From Fibrobacter sp. (lineage in GTDB: Bacteria; Fibrobacterota; Fibrobacteria; Fibrobacterales; Fibrobacteraceae), in assembly GCA_017550445.1 (NCBI GenBank), contig JAFZOV010000141.1, positions 15,866 to 79,865 on the forward strand: 64,000 nt of DNA, given 5' to 3'. The position numbers and the translations under genes were made by a program. The notes beneath the pieces are model-generated. The model saw nothing but the letters and a program-made list of their open reading frames with translations. It had not been told where the DNA came from and ran no database searches. Position 1 is the first letter of the stretch. Each line of letters starts with the position of its first letter. This document shows, piece by piece, positions 26,641-34,943 of the stretch.

Positions 26641-26736
26641 ATGCCTTGCGGAAAGAAAAGAAAGCGCAGGAAGATTGCGACTCACAAGCGTAAGAAGCGC
26701 CGTCGTCGTGACCGTCACAAAAAGAAACTTCGCTAA
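26641..26736 (+). CDS. Tiny basic ribosomal protein, AURKAIP1/COX24 (mS38/bS22-like) family
   Basis: 31 residues starting MPCGKKRKRRKIATHKRK and ending HKKKLR, nearly all Lys, Arg and His. This matches the short AURKAIP1/COX24-domain proteins of Bacteroidetes, relatives of mitochondrial mS38 and of bS22 in the small ribosomal subunit. GGAG stands about nine bases upstream and a terminator follows at 26771, so it is a monocistronic gene with its own promoter. Easily missed because of its size. Confidence 0.85.
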   Translation: MPCGKKRKRRKIATHKRKKRRRRDRHKKKLR

Positions 26737-26770
26737 TATCCGTTAGCATTCTATTGTGATTTCCTGTTAA

Positions 26771-26798
26771 AGACGGAGTGTAAAAGCTCCGTTTTTTA
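26771..26798 (+). terminator. Terminator after the small ribosomal protein gene
   Basis: Stem ACGGAG / CTCCGT followed by T6. Confidence 0.85.
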
Positions 26799-26837
26799 AT
26801 TTTTTTTGTTTTACGGGCTTGCCCAAAGGAATCAAAA

Positions 26838-27797
26838 ATGATTGATCGCAACAAGCACTTCCTCCGCCTCATGGACTGGAGCGAAGAAAAAATCCTGGAA
26901 ACTATCGAAATCGCCTCTCGCCTGAAGGCCGAGGTTCACGCCGGTAAAGTATCTGACCGTCTGCACGGCCAGAACATCGCCATGTTCTTCGAAAAGCCCT
27001 CGCTGCGAACTATCACCACCTTCCAGGTGGGTATGAACCAGCTCGGCGGCCATGCCGTATTGCTCGCCCCCGATTCCATTGGCCTTGGCAAGCGCGAAAG
27101 TGTCAAGGACGTAGCCCGTTGCCTTAGCCGCTGGGTAAACGCCATCGTAGTCCGTTGCTTCAAGCAGGACTTGGTGGAACAGCTCGCCGAATACGGCAGC
27201 GTGCCCGTAGTGAACGCATTGACCGACGATTATCACCCGTGCCAGGCCATCGCCTTCGCCCAGATGATTTGCGAAAACCTCGGCGGATTCAAGAACGCCG
27301 ACGGCAAGCCGAAGACAGTCGCCTTCATCGGTGACGGCAACAACGTTGCAAACTCCTTCCTCGCCCTCGCCTCCAAGGTGGGCATGAACTTCACGCTCGC
27401 CTGCCCGAAGGGTTTTGAACAGCCCGCCAAGGTCGTGGAAGAAGCCCAGGAAGGCCTCAAGAAGCATGGTTGCCAGTACCGAGTGTTCAACGACCCGAAG
27501 GACGCCGTCAAGGACGCCGACATTCTCTATAGCGACGTGTGGGTTTCTATGGGTCAGGAAGGCGAAAAGGCTACGAAGCAGTCTCACTTCTTGCCGTTCC
27601 AGATCAACGACGAACTCCTGAAGCTCGCTCCGGCACACTGCAAGGTCAGCCACTGCTTGCCAGCTCACCGCGGCGAAGAAATCACGGACTCCGTGATGGA
27701 CAACCTCGACGTGAACATGAGCTTTGAAGAAGCAGAAAACCGACTGCATGCTCATAAGGCTGTTCTGTGGCAGGTCATGCCTCCTTTTGCTAAATAA
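26838..27797 (+). CDS. argF: Ornithine carbamoyltransferase
   Basis: 319 residues. Carbamoyl-phosphate site EKPSLRTITTF (the STRT motif reads SLRT), HPCQA (about 133-137), a central SDVW-type segment (YSDVWVSMG) and the ornithine-side HCLPAHRGEE near the C-terminus. It makes citrulline from ornithine and carbamoyl phosphate. Monocistronic here. Succinyl- or acetylornithine carbamoyltransferases are relatives; the HCLPAHR motif favours the ordinary enzyme. Confidence 0.92.
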   Translation: MIDRNKHFLRLMDWSEEKILETIEIASRLKAEVHAGKVSDRLHGQNIAMFFEKPSLRTITTFQVGMNQLGGHAVLLAPDSIGLGKRESVKDVARCLSRWVNAIVVRCFKQDLVEQLAEYGSVPVVNALTDDYHPCQAIAFAQMICENLGGFKNADGKPKTVAFIGDGNNVANSFLALASKVGMNFTLACPKGFEQPAKVVEEAQEGLKKHGCQYRVFNDPKDAVKDADILYSDVWVSMGQEGEKATKQSHFLPFQINDELLKLAPAHCKVSHCLPAHRGEEITDSVMDNLDVNMSFEEAENRLHAHKAVLWQVMPPFAK

Positions 27798-27922
27798 ACT
27801 TCGTGATACTTCGTTGCGCTCGCACCTCACGTACAATTTCGTACGCTACGGGCGAGCGACGCCTCGCCTCACTCGTTTCTTTAACAAAATGTTATTCTAT
27901 ATCGATTTTCAACAGTTTATGA
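27798..27922. repeat. Palindrome-rich element after argF
   Basis: Contains GTAC-aatttc-GTAC (27830-27844) and flanking CGTTGCGCTCGC / GGCGAGCGACG-type partial inverted repeats. It resembles a dispersed palindromic repeat. Confidence 0.5.
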
Positions 27923-27925
27923 AAA

Positions 27926-27950
27926 AAAGCTCGGCAATGCCGAGCTTTTC
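27926..27950. terminator. Bidirectional terminator
   Basis: Stem AAAAGCTCGGC / GCCGAGCTTTT with an AAT loop, between argF and the convergent lipoprotein gene. Confidence 0.85.
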
Positions 27951-27973
27951 TTGTTTTCCGTTAAAAATTTTCA

Positions 27974-28981
27974 TTAGAAGAACGTATCTTCTTCATCGTC
28001 ATCTTCAGGAATCACCCCAGTCCGCTGAATTTCATTGCAATATTCGACCATGTCCGAAGCAATATAAGGAAGAACATTCATCGAAGACTGTTCAACGACG
28101 GTTACAGTGATCCTATAGCCATCACAGTCCACATCGACAACCGAGCCATCTTCCTCAGCCATTTCAGCGGCATCGGCTTTGAGATCAGCGCAATACTCGT
28201 TAATTTGAGTCAACGGCATCGTCATCAGGAAATCGAAACGGGCCTCAGTCACAAGAGTTCCATTTTTATACTCGTACGACGTATAAATTGATCCCGAATC
28301 CGGCTGAGCCATAACCATCTTTAAAGTATTTGTCGTTTTCTCTGTAATCTGACAAGTGGCTCGAGTCGGGTCCGTAACCACCTCTGCGTTTTCATTAAGA
28401 GACCCCTGATTCGGTTCTATGCCAGAATCCGGCTCTTCAGCATTCGAGCTGACAGAAGAATTCAACTTTTCGCAGGTCGATTTAGCCGAAGCAAGCATCT
28501 GTTCAAAAGTCATGTCAGATTCTTTAGTTTCTCGAACAGTCATCGTACGTCCATCGCACTCCACCGATGCATCCACGCCTACAGCTTCTTGTTTGTTCGC
28601 ATCGCAGAAGCTCTGAATCGTTGCCATAGGTATAGATTCATCATAAACAGACACATAGGTAAGTTTGACTTTATCGCCCTTAAGAACCGACGTGATGGAT
28701 GTCGTAACGCCAGCTTCACTCATTGTCATGACAAAGGAATCAGCAGACGTTTTTCTAACCAAGCATTCATCACCCACAACATCCTGATCCGCAGAAAAGG
28801 ACGTCTTAACAGTATCGTATACGGTAGTTTCAGATTTACCATTCACCGCAGCAGAATCAGGCTCTTTTGCCGGATCTTCGACAGATTTGTCATCGTTTTT
28901 CGGCGATGTCGAAGAATCAGAATCGCAAGCCGTAAAAACAAGAGCCGCAACCGCTGCAGACAGGAATATCTTTTTAAGCAT
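27974..28981 (-). CDS. Ser/Asp-rich lipoprotein of unknown function
   Basis: 335 residues. Lipoprotein signal ending VFTAC (Cys19), then a Ser/Asp/Lys linker (SDSSTSPKNDDK) like other Fibrobacter surface lipoproteins. Two similar halves each contain a beta segment ending in a Cys-containing DGRTMTV or DGYRITV stretch, so the mature protein looks like an internal duplication. Four or more Cys suggest disulfides. Divergent from bioB with promoters in the 90-bp gap. Confidence 0.7.
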   Translation of the reverse strand: MLKKIFLSAAVAALVFTACDSDSSTSPKNDDKSVEDPAKEPDSAAVNGKSETTVYDTVKTSFSADQDVVGDECLVRKTSADSFVMTMSEAGVTTSITSVLKGDKVKLTYVSVYDESIPMATIQSFCDANKQEAVGVDASVECDGRTMTVRETKESDMTFEQMLASAKSTCEKLNSSVSSNAEEPDSGIEPNQGSLNENAEVVTDPTRATCQITEKTTNTLKMVMAQPDSGSIYTSYEYKNGTLVTEARFDFLMTMPLTQINEYCADLKADAAEMAEEDGSVVDVDCDGYRITVTVVEQSSMNVLPYIASDMVEYCNEIQRTGVIPEDDDEEDTFF

Positions 28982-29033
28982 ATAACCCCCTTTGGGCTTA
29001 ATTGTTTATAAACATAATATAACTTATCTTTCC

Positions 29034-29041
29034 TATATTTG
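29034..29041 (+). promoter_or_regulatory. TATATTTG promoter element of bioB
   Basis: Exact TAnnTTTG match 30 bp before the bioB start. Confidence 0.5.
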
Positions 29042-29070
29042 CACGCAAAAATTGTTCAAGGAGTAGAGAA

Positions 29071-30042
29071 ATGTCCTTTATCCAGGAACTTAAGGAAAAA
29101 GTTTTAGGCGGTTACGAGATCAACCGCGAAGAAGCGGTTCAACTTTTAAGTGAAGATCTCAAGGAACTTTGCGACGCCGCTAACGAAATCCGCGAAAAAT
29201 TCCACGGGAACGACTTCGACTTTTGCTCTATTGTGAACGCCCGCAGCGGTCGTTGCTCCGAAAACTGCAAATACTGCGCCCAGAGCAGCTACTACCACAC
29301 CGGCGCCCCCGAATACAAGCTGCTTAGCGCCGACGAAATCGTGGCCGACGCCAAGAAAAAAGAAGCCGCAGGCATCCCCCGCTACTCCATCGTGACTTCG
29401 GGCCGCACCCTTTCGAACCGCGATGTAGAACAAATTAGCGAAGCCATCCGCCGCCTCAAAAAAGAGACGAAGCTTTCCGTATGCCTTTCGGCAGGACTCC
29501 TGAATCGCGAACAGTTCGACAAGCTGAAAGAAGCAGGCCTCACCCGCTTCCACAACAATCTGGAAACCTACCGCAGGCACTTCCCGGATGTTTGCACCAC
29601 GCACACCTACGATGATAAAATCGGTGCTTTGCAAAACGCCCTGGCAGCAGGTCTCGAAATCTGCAGCGGCGGCATCATGGGCCTCGGTGAAACCATGGAA
29701 GACCGCATCGATATGTGCCTCGACTTGCGTAAACTCGGCGTCAAGTCCACTCCGGTTAACGTGCTGAACGCCATTCCGGGCACGCCCTACGAGAACTTGC
29801 CGAAACTCACGAACGACGAGTTCTGCCGCATCGTGGCGATTTACAGGTTCATCAACCCGAAGGCATTCATCCGCCTCGCAGGTGGACGCGGCGTTTTAGG
29901 CGACGACGGCAAGCGAGCTTTCAAGAGCGGGGCCAACGCCGCCATCACCGACGACATGCTCACTACCGCCGGCGTCAACAGCTGCAAGGATTTTGAACTC
30001 GTGAAGGGTCTCGGTTTCACCCCCCACGGTTTTATCGGTTAG
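29071..30042 (+). CDS. bioB: Biotin synthase (first copy)
   Basis: 323 residues. Radical-SAM motif CSENCKYC (Cys62, Cys66, Cys69), YCAQS, then SVCLSAG and EICSGGIMGLGET, which carry the Cys ligands of the second cluster, and IRLAGGRG near the C-terminus. It inserts sulfur into dethiobiotin. GGAG ribosome site upstream. A second BioB-like gene lies at 52715-53650 in the sulfur region. Confidence 0.9.
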   Translation: MSFIQELKEKVLGGYEINREEAVQLLSEDLKELCDAANEIREKFHGNDFDFCSIVNARSGRCSENCKYCAQSSYYHTGAPEYKLLSADEIVADAKKKEAAGIPRYSIVTSGRTLSNRDVEQISEAIRRLKKETKLSVCLSAGLLNREQFDKLKEAGLTRFHNNLETYRRHFPDVCTTHTYDDKIGALQNALAAGLEICSGGIMGLGETMEDRIDMCLDLRKLGVKSTPVNVLNAIPGTPYENLPKLTNDEFCRIVAIYRFINPKAFIRLAGGRGVLGDDGKRAFKSGANAAITDDMLTTAGVNSCKDFELVKGLGFTPHGFIG

Positions 30043-30116
30043 CACCAATTATTCCAACTTGGAATATATTTTTCGAAAAAAAATGTACCACTTCTAAAAA
30101 AATGTGGTATATTAAT

Positions 30117-30229
30117 GATTGAGCCCCTCTGGTGGATAAAAGGCAGACGGCGTCGCCCAGCGAGTAGGTCGCAGGATGTGAGCCGCAGGTCTCTAGACGA
30201 GACAAACCCACCAGAGCGGCTTTTTTTTG
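30117..30229 (+). ncRNA. Candidate structured small RNA with its own terminator
   Basis: A long closing stem GCCCCTCTGGTGG / CCACCAGAGCGGC (30123-30135 with 30208-30220, one mismatch) encloses at least three hairpins: GGC-a-GAC / GTC-GCC (30042-offset positions 30142-30157), GCGA / TCGC (30160-30172) and GTCTC / GAGAC (30189-30203). The closing stem runs straight into T8. GTGGTATATTAATG just upstream could be a promoter. The lack of any reading frame and the multibranch fold support a stand-alone RNA. It matches no family I can name. Confidence 0.6.
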
Positions 30230-30263
30230 TATCCTGACAAATCCGCAATTTAGGCTTTTTTAC

Positions 30264-30271
30264 TATACTTG
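30264..30271 (+). promoter_or_regulatory. TATACTTG promoter element, leaderless NERD gene
   Basis: TATACTTG ends four bases before the ATG at 30276; no ribosome site fits in between. Confidence 0.5.
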
Positions 30272-30275
30272 CGGC

Positions 30276-31181
30276 ATGACTTTTTCGACTCTTATCGGTA
30301 TCGTTTTAGTACTCGCCCTGATTTTCTTTAAGATTAAGGGGAAAGCGCCGAAAAAGAACCGCAAAATGTACCACAGCGATGGCCGCCGCAAGACTTTTCG
30401 CGATTTTGAGCAGGAACGTCACCAAGGGTTCGGCAAGCGCGACCCGCAGGATTTCGGAAAGCCCTACGAACTGGGCGGTTACGGCATTACACATGCGCCA
30501 ACCCGCAGCGAAAACTTTTTCAAGCCCAATCCGAACTTTAACGACGAGCGCATAGCGAACGACCCGCGAGGCATTTTTGGCGAAGCCGCGATGATGGCGC
30601 TTACCGCCCGCGTCTGCGACACCGATAAACGCCGCTACGTACTGATGCGGAACCTCTACATTCCCGCCCGTGCAGGCTACACCGAAATAGACGCCTTACT
30701 TTTGCACCAGTCGGGAATCTACGTTCTTGAAAGCAAGAATCTTTCGGGCGAAATTGTAGGAAGCCTTGAAGAAGAACGCTGGACGCAGCACCTGAACGCA
30801 AACACCGAGCACACGTTCCACAACCCGATTCGCCAAAACATCGGACACATTCTTGCACTGGAACATTTTCTCAAGATTCGCCACGAAAAGGCACACTTTA
30901 TTTCGTTCGTGGTATTCAGCGACCGTTGCACGTTGCGCAAGGTGCCTAAAGACAACGACGTCTGGAGCATTGTTCACTGCAGCGAACTGCAAGACGCCCT
31001 GCTCAAGAAAATTTCTAGCCGAAAGACGATTTACAGCATGCAGCAGCTTGAAGAATTTTTCTACCAGTTGCAAGGTTGCATGAACGTAAGCGAAGAAGTG
31101 AAGGCGAAACACCGCGAATACGCAAATAGACGAAAGAACGGCTCTTCGAGCCTACAGACGAGAGACGAATGTAATAATTAG
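30276..31181 (+). CDS. Membrane-anchored NERD (nuclease-related) domain protein
   Basis: 301 residues. One N-terminal membrane helix (about 5-22), a basic linker, and a NERD domain (about 105-225) with TEIDALLLHQSGIYVLESKN, the D-x(n)-E-x-K core of the nuclease-like fold. The role of NERD proteins is poorly known; DNA processing is suspected. The last codons cross two AGACGAR heptamers (translated QTRDE), so its C-terminus has been altered by the repeat. Probably leaderless. Confidence 0.8.
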   Translation: MTFSTLIGIVLVLALIFFKIKGKAPKKNRKMYHSDGRRKTFRDFEQERHQGFGKRDPQDFGKPYELGGYGITHAPTRSENFFKPNPNFNDERIANDPRGIFGEAAMMALTARVCDTDKRRYVLMRNLYIPARAGYTEIDALLLHQSGIYVLESKNLSGEIVGSLEEERWTQHLNANTEHTFHNPIRQNIGHILALEHFLKIRHEKAHFISFVVFSDRCTLRKVPKDNDVWSIVHCSELQDALLKKISSRKTIYSMQQLEEFFYQLQGCMNVSEEVKAKHREYANRRKNGSSSLQTRDECNN

Positions 31182-31290
31182 GGTGTCATTCTGAGCAAGG
31201 AGTCGTAAGACTCCGCGTCGAAGAATCTCAATTTTAGATCTTTCGACTCCGTTCACCTCGGCAAGCTCGGTGATCTTCGCTCAAGATGAC
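31164..31290. repeat. Heptamers followed by a large palindromic element
   Basis: AGACGAG AGACGAA (31165-31178) precede an element opening TGTCATTCTGAGC (31184) and closing GCTCAAGATGAC (31279-31290). Inside are hairpins GGAGTC / GACTCC (31199-31214) and TCGAAGAATCT / AGATCTTTCGA (31218-31246). Same two-part composition as 19756-19832. Confidence 0.8.
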
Positions 31291-31307
31291 AAGGGATTTT
31301 ATAAACT

Positions 31308-32579
31308 ATGAAACAAATCGTAAAGAAAACCGAACTTAAAAACGGAATCACTATTCTCACCGACTATATGCCGCATGCTTATTCGGTTGCAGTGGGTGCA
31401 TGGGTTCCGCGCGGAAGCCGTCACGAATCTAAAGACGAATTTGGTCTGAGTCACTTTTACGAACATCTGGTATTCAAGGGAACCGAAAACAGGAGCGCCC
31501 TTGAAATTGCACGCGCTATTGAAGACAAGGGCGGAAACCTGGAAGCCTACACTACCCGTCAGGAAACAGGTTTTTACGCACAGATCGAGCGCAAGCATTT
31601 GGCACTCGCCGTTGACGTGATTGCCGACATGCTCATGCACCCGCGCATGGACAAGAAGGAAATGGAAAAGGAACGCCGTGTGATTATCGAAGAAATCCAC
31701 AGCTACGACGACATTCCCGAAGAAATCGTAGGCGACGTATTCAACGCAATTCACTTTAAGGGCTGCGGCATTGCGCATTCCATTACCGGCAACATCAAGC
31801 AGGTCAAGGCACTCACCCACAAGCAAATGCTCAAGTACAAGGAGCAGGTAATTAACGAGATTCCGCTTTTGATTTGCGCCTCGGGTAAAGTCAACCACGA
31901 AGAACTTGTAGAACTTTGTGCCGAAAAATTCGCACAAAAGAAAATCAACGGCGCCGAGCCCACCGACATTTACAAGGCACACAACAGCGTGAAGGTGGTG
32001 CAAAAGCAAGACATCGCCCAGTCGAACCTTTTCTGGGGCTTAAGCTTTGACCGCTCCCTGGTAGACGAGCGAACCCGTTGCGCACTCTCGCTATTTAACG
32101 TGGCGATGGGCGCCGGCATGGCAAGCCGCCTATTCCAAAAGATTCGCGAAGACAAGGGACTCGCCTACTCCGTATATTCTACCGCCGACGTTTACCGCGA
32201 CTGCACCGACTGGGGCGTATCGCTTGCCACCGAGCCGCACCAGCTGCGCACCGCACTCGATTTGTCTCTCAACGAGACCCGCAATTTCTTGAAGCACGGA
32301 TTCAACAAGGGCGAATACGAGCGCACAAAAACAAACATTTTGGGAGCCATGTACCTTGGCGCCGACAGCCCCGAAAAGCGCGTGGTACGCATGGCAGAAC
32401 AGGTGCTACACCTCGGCGAATTCCGCACCATGGAACAGTCCGAAAAGACGATTAACTCCATGACCGAAGACGAGGTTGTCGAAATTACGAACCGCCTGTT
32501 CGCTGCAGCCAAGTTCTCAGCCGCAGTCATTGAGCCCGCAGGCCGCAAAAAGACTGCACTTGATATAGACTTTTTCTAG
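31308..32579 (+). CDS. M16-family zinc peptidase
   Basis: 423 residues. Inverted zinc motif HFYEH (about 49-53) with the downstream Glu in ERRVIIEEIHSY, and the C-terminal half with GLAYSVYS, the pattern of processing-peptidase-like M16B enzymes. No signal peptide, so cytoplasmic. It probably degrades short peptides. Length fits the single-unit form that dimerises. Confidence 0.92.
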   Translation: MKQIVKKTELKNGITILTDYMPHAYSVAVGAWVPRGSRHESKDEFGLSHFYEHLVFKGTENRSALEIARAIEDKGGNLEAYTTRQETGFYAQIERKHLALAVDVIADMLMHPRMDKKEMEKERRVIIEEIHSYDDIPEEIVGDVFNAIHFKGCGIAHSITGNIKQVKALTHKQMLKYKEQVINEIPLLICASGKVNHEELVELCAEKFAQKKINGAEPTDIYKAHNSVKVVQKQDIAQSNLFWGLSFDRSLVDERTRCALSLFNVAMGAGMASRLFQKIREDKGLAYSVYSTADVYRDCTDWGVSLATEPHQLRTALDLSLNETRNFLKHGFNKGEYERTKTNILGAMYLGADSPEKRVVRMAEQVLHLGEFRTMEQSEKTINSMTEDEVVEITNRLFAAAKFSAAVIEPAGRKKTALDIDFF

Positions 32580-32635
32580 AGAGACTGCGCCAAGCATCTA
32601 GGATTTGTTATAATTGGGTTAATAGGTTTTGCAAT

Positions 32636-33094
32636 ATGAGAATTTCTACCAAAGGCCGCTACGCACTCCGCGTCATGATTGACCTTGCCCAGCACGGCAA
32701 GGACGAATACGTTAAGTTGCAAGAACTCGCCGAAAGTCAGCAGATTTCCGAGAAATACCTCGAAGGGATTCTCGGTTCGCTGGTACGCGGCAAGTTGCTT
32801 ACAGGCGCACGCGGCAAAGCCGGCGGTTACAGGCTCAATTGCAAGCCTTCGGAATGCAGCGTATGGCAAATTCTCTCAGTTTTGGAGACCTCCGTCGCAC
32901 CAGTCGCTTGCCTTGACGACGCCAAGAACAACTGCGAACGCGCCGACATCTGCATCACGCTCCCCATTTGGAAAGAGCTCCATTCTATTATCAAGAATTA
33001 CCTGGACAGCGTCACGCTGGACCAGTTCATGCGCAACAGCAGCAAAGCCAGAGGCAAAATTCCTGGCGGAAAATCCTGGAATTGCGGTTTATAG
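32636..33094 (+). CDS. Rrf2-family transcriptional regulator (IscR/CymR-like)
   Basis: 152 residues. N-terminal winged helix (MRISTKGRYALRVMIDLA, then a YLEGILGSLVRGKL recognition region and GGYRLN wing). The centre has Cys at C-x7-C-x5-C, close to the cluster-binding set of IscR-type members. Rrf2 proteins sense Fe-S status or cysteine supply (CymR). It stands at the head of the methionine/cysteine genes, so a role in sulfur control is likely, though not shown. Confidence 0.85.
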   Translation: MRISTKGRYALRVMIDLAQHGKDEYVKLQELAESQQISEKYLEGILGSLVRGKLLTGARGKAGGYRLNCKPSECSVWQILSVLETSVAPVACLDDAKNNCERADICITLPIWKELHSIIKNYLDSVTLDQFMRNSSKARGKIPGGKSWNCGL

Positions 33095-33464
33095 CGTTTA
33101 AACCGCATTTTTCTGAACACTAGTTATAGTCAAAAACTATTAGTAAGAAAATTGTAAGCATTTTTCTTGAAAACCACAACGATTTCCTATTGAAAGGGTA
33201 GGAATTAAGTTCTAATTTACCCTCTGTCGAACGGATGAGCCGTTCAAAAACTTTTTTGATGCGACAGAGTCGCGAAGGTAGGATAGGCTATGAGTTGTGA
33301 ATCTGACTGTCGAATGCGGGCGCGCATAAAATAATTCGGAATTAGGAGTTCGGAATTCAGAATTGAATTAACAAAAGCATTTATGAACTTTGAGACTCCA
33401 AATCACGCATCTTAATCACCAACCACTATTTACCGCGGCGAAGCCGCAAAAAGGATTTTTAACA
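33095..33464 (+). other. 370-bp leader region before the first sulfhydrylase gene
   Basis: No ORF with a ribosome site. TTCTAATTTACC near 33211 may be a promoter. It is followed by a nested hairpin, outer CTCTGTCG / CGACAGAG (33222-33229 with 33262-33269) and inner GAACGG / CCGTTC with an ATGAG loop (33229-33245). Then comes the AATTCGG heptamer array (33333-33367). The fold could be a cis-acting RNA for metY, but it does not match a SAM or cobalamin riboswitch that I know. Confidence 0.5.
33333..33367. repeat. AATTCGG heptamer array, 5 units
   Basis: AATTCGG, AATTAGG, AGTTCGG, AATTCAG, AATTGAA in 7-bp phase. It is the reverse-complement family of the TTCTGAA/CTCCGAA units at 10681-10708. 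Confidence 0.85.
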
Positions 33465-34751
33465 ATGACTACACAGAACAAACTCCATTTCGAAACTCTT
33501 CAGCTCCACGTTGGCCAGGAACAGGCAGACCCCGCAACCGATTCTCGCGCAGTTCCTATTTACCAGACCACCTCCTACGTGTTCCACAGCGCCCAGCACG
33601 CTTCCGACCGTTTCCACCTGAAGGATGCCGGTAACATTTACGGCCGCCTCACCAACACCACGCAGGACGTTTTTGAAAAGCGCATCGCTGCTCTTGAAGG
33701 TGGTATCGCAGGCCTCGCAGTTGCTTCTGGTGCTGCAGCCCTGACTTACGCCATTACCGCTCTCGCCCGCAAGGGTGACCACGTGGTTGCACAGCGCACC
33801 ATCTACGGCGGCACCTACAACCTCTTGGAACATACGCTCCGTCCGTTCGGAGTTGACACGACCTTCGTGAACACCCGCAACCTCAAGGAAGTCGAAGGCG
33901 CCATCAAGGAAAACACCAAGCTCGTGTTGATCGAAACCCTCGGCAACCCGCACTCCGACATTCCGGACATCGAAGCCATTTCCGAAATCGCCCACAAGCA
34001 TAAGATTCCGGTTGTGATTGACAATACCTTCGGTACTCCTTACCTGATTCGCCCGCTGGAACACGGTGCAGACATCGTCGTGCATTCCGCTACCAAGTTC
34101 ATCGGCGGTCACGGTACGACTCTCGGCGGCATCATTGTTGATGGCGGCAAGTTCGACTGGGCTGCAAGCGGCAAGTTCCCGCAGTTCACCGAAACGAACC
34201 CGAGCTACGGCGTGCCTTTCACGGCAGCAGCAGGAGCCGCAGCTTACATCGTTTACATCCGCGCTATTCTCCTCCGCGACGAAGGCGCTGCAATTTCCCC
34301 GTTCAACGCATTCCTCCTGTTGCAGGGCACCGAAACGCTCTCACTCCGCTTGGATCGCCACGTGGAAAACACCAAGAAGGTTCTCGAGTTCCTCGTGAAG
34401 CACCCGAAGGTCGCAAAGGTCAACCACCCGAGCTTTGCCGACCATCCGGACCACAAGCTTTACGAACGTTACTTCCCGAACGGCGGCGGCTCCATCTTCA
34501 CCTTCGACGTGAAGGGTGGCCAGGCAGAAGCCTTCAAGTTCATCGACAGCCTCAAGATCTTCAGCTTGCTCGCTAACGTTGCCGACGTGAAGAGCTTGGT
34601 GGTTCACCCCTACACCACCACCCACTCCGAACTCACTCCGGAAGAACTTGCCGAAGCTGGCATTACCCCGGCAACGATTCGTCTCTCCATTGGTACGGAA
34701 CATTACGAAGATATCATCAACGACCTTAAGCAGGCTCTCGACGCTATCTAA
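33465..34751 (+). CDS. metY: O-acetylhomoserine sulfhydrylase (copy 1)
   Basis: 428 residues, PLP-dependent Cys/Met-metabolism family. TTSYVF near the N-terminus, GG(A/I)AGLAVASGAAA, and SATKFIGGHGTTLGG with the PLP lysine. The inserted segments and length fit O-acetylhomoserine aminocarboxypropyltransferases, which make homocysteine from sulfide or methionine from methanethiol. ATG 33465 follows AAGGATTT. A terminator and a second structured segment separate it from the next gene. Confidence 0.92.
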   Translation: MTTQNKLHFETLQLHVGQEQADPATDSRAVPIYQTTSYVFHSAQHASDRFHLKDAGNIYGRLTNTTQDVFEKRIAALEGGIAGLAVASGAAALTYAITALARKGDHVVAQRTIYGGTYNLLEHTLRPFGVDTTFVNTRNLKEVEGAIKENTKLVLIETLGNPHSDIPDIEAISEIAHKHKIPVVIDNTFGTPYLIRPLEHGADIVVHSATKFIGGHGTTLGGIIVDGGKFDWAASGKFPQFTETNPSYGVPFTAAAGAAAYIVYIRAILLRDEGAAISPFNAFLLLQGTETLSLRLDRHVENTKKVLEFLVKHPKVAKVNHPSFADHPDHKLYERYFPNGGGSIFTFDVKGGQAEAFKFIDSLKIFSLLANVADVKSLVVHPYTTTHSELTPEELAEAGITPATIRLSIGTEHYEDIINDLKQALDAI

Positions 34752-34775
34752 TCTGAGGCGAACCAAATGAAGTTT

Positions 34776-34902
34776 TTCGCAAACAACTCTCTCTGCTGTG
34801 CATGGTGTATGAACTGTCGCCGATGTAGGCGGGTGTAGAGTTATTGCGAATTTCTGCAAATTTATCTCCCGCTTATCCTGAATTGGAAGCGGGAGTTTTT
34901 TT
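34776..34902 (+). promoter_or_regulatory. Structured leader with terminator ahead of mccB
   Basis: TTCGCAAACAACTCT (34776-34790) pairs with AGAGTTATTGCGAA (34837-34850) and encloses hairpin CGCC / GGCG (near 34817-34831). Directly after comes a strong terminator, CTCCCGCTT / AAGCGGGAG plus T7 (34866-34902). It either ends metY or acts as a ligand- or translation-controlled attenuator for the genes downstream. Confidence 0.55.
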
Positions 34903-34943
34903 ATTAACACAAAAGGCGCCGAGGGCGCACAAAGGACTTCAAA

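Noticed and set aside
30117..30229. SRP RNA or 6S RNA
   Set aside because: The SRP tetraloop region and the 6S central bubble layout are missing; the fold is multibranched.
33095..33464. SAM-I riboswitch before metY
   Set aside because: The hairpins are there, but the conserved GATGA / GGCAACC-type core was not found.
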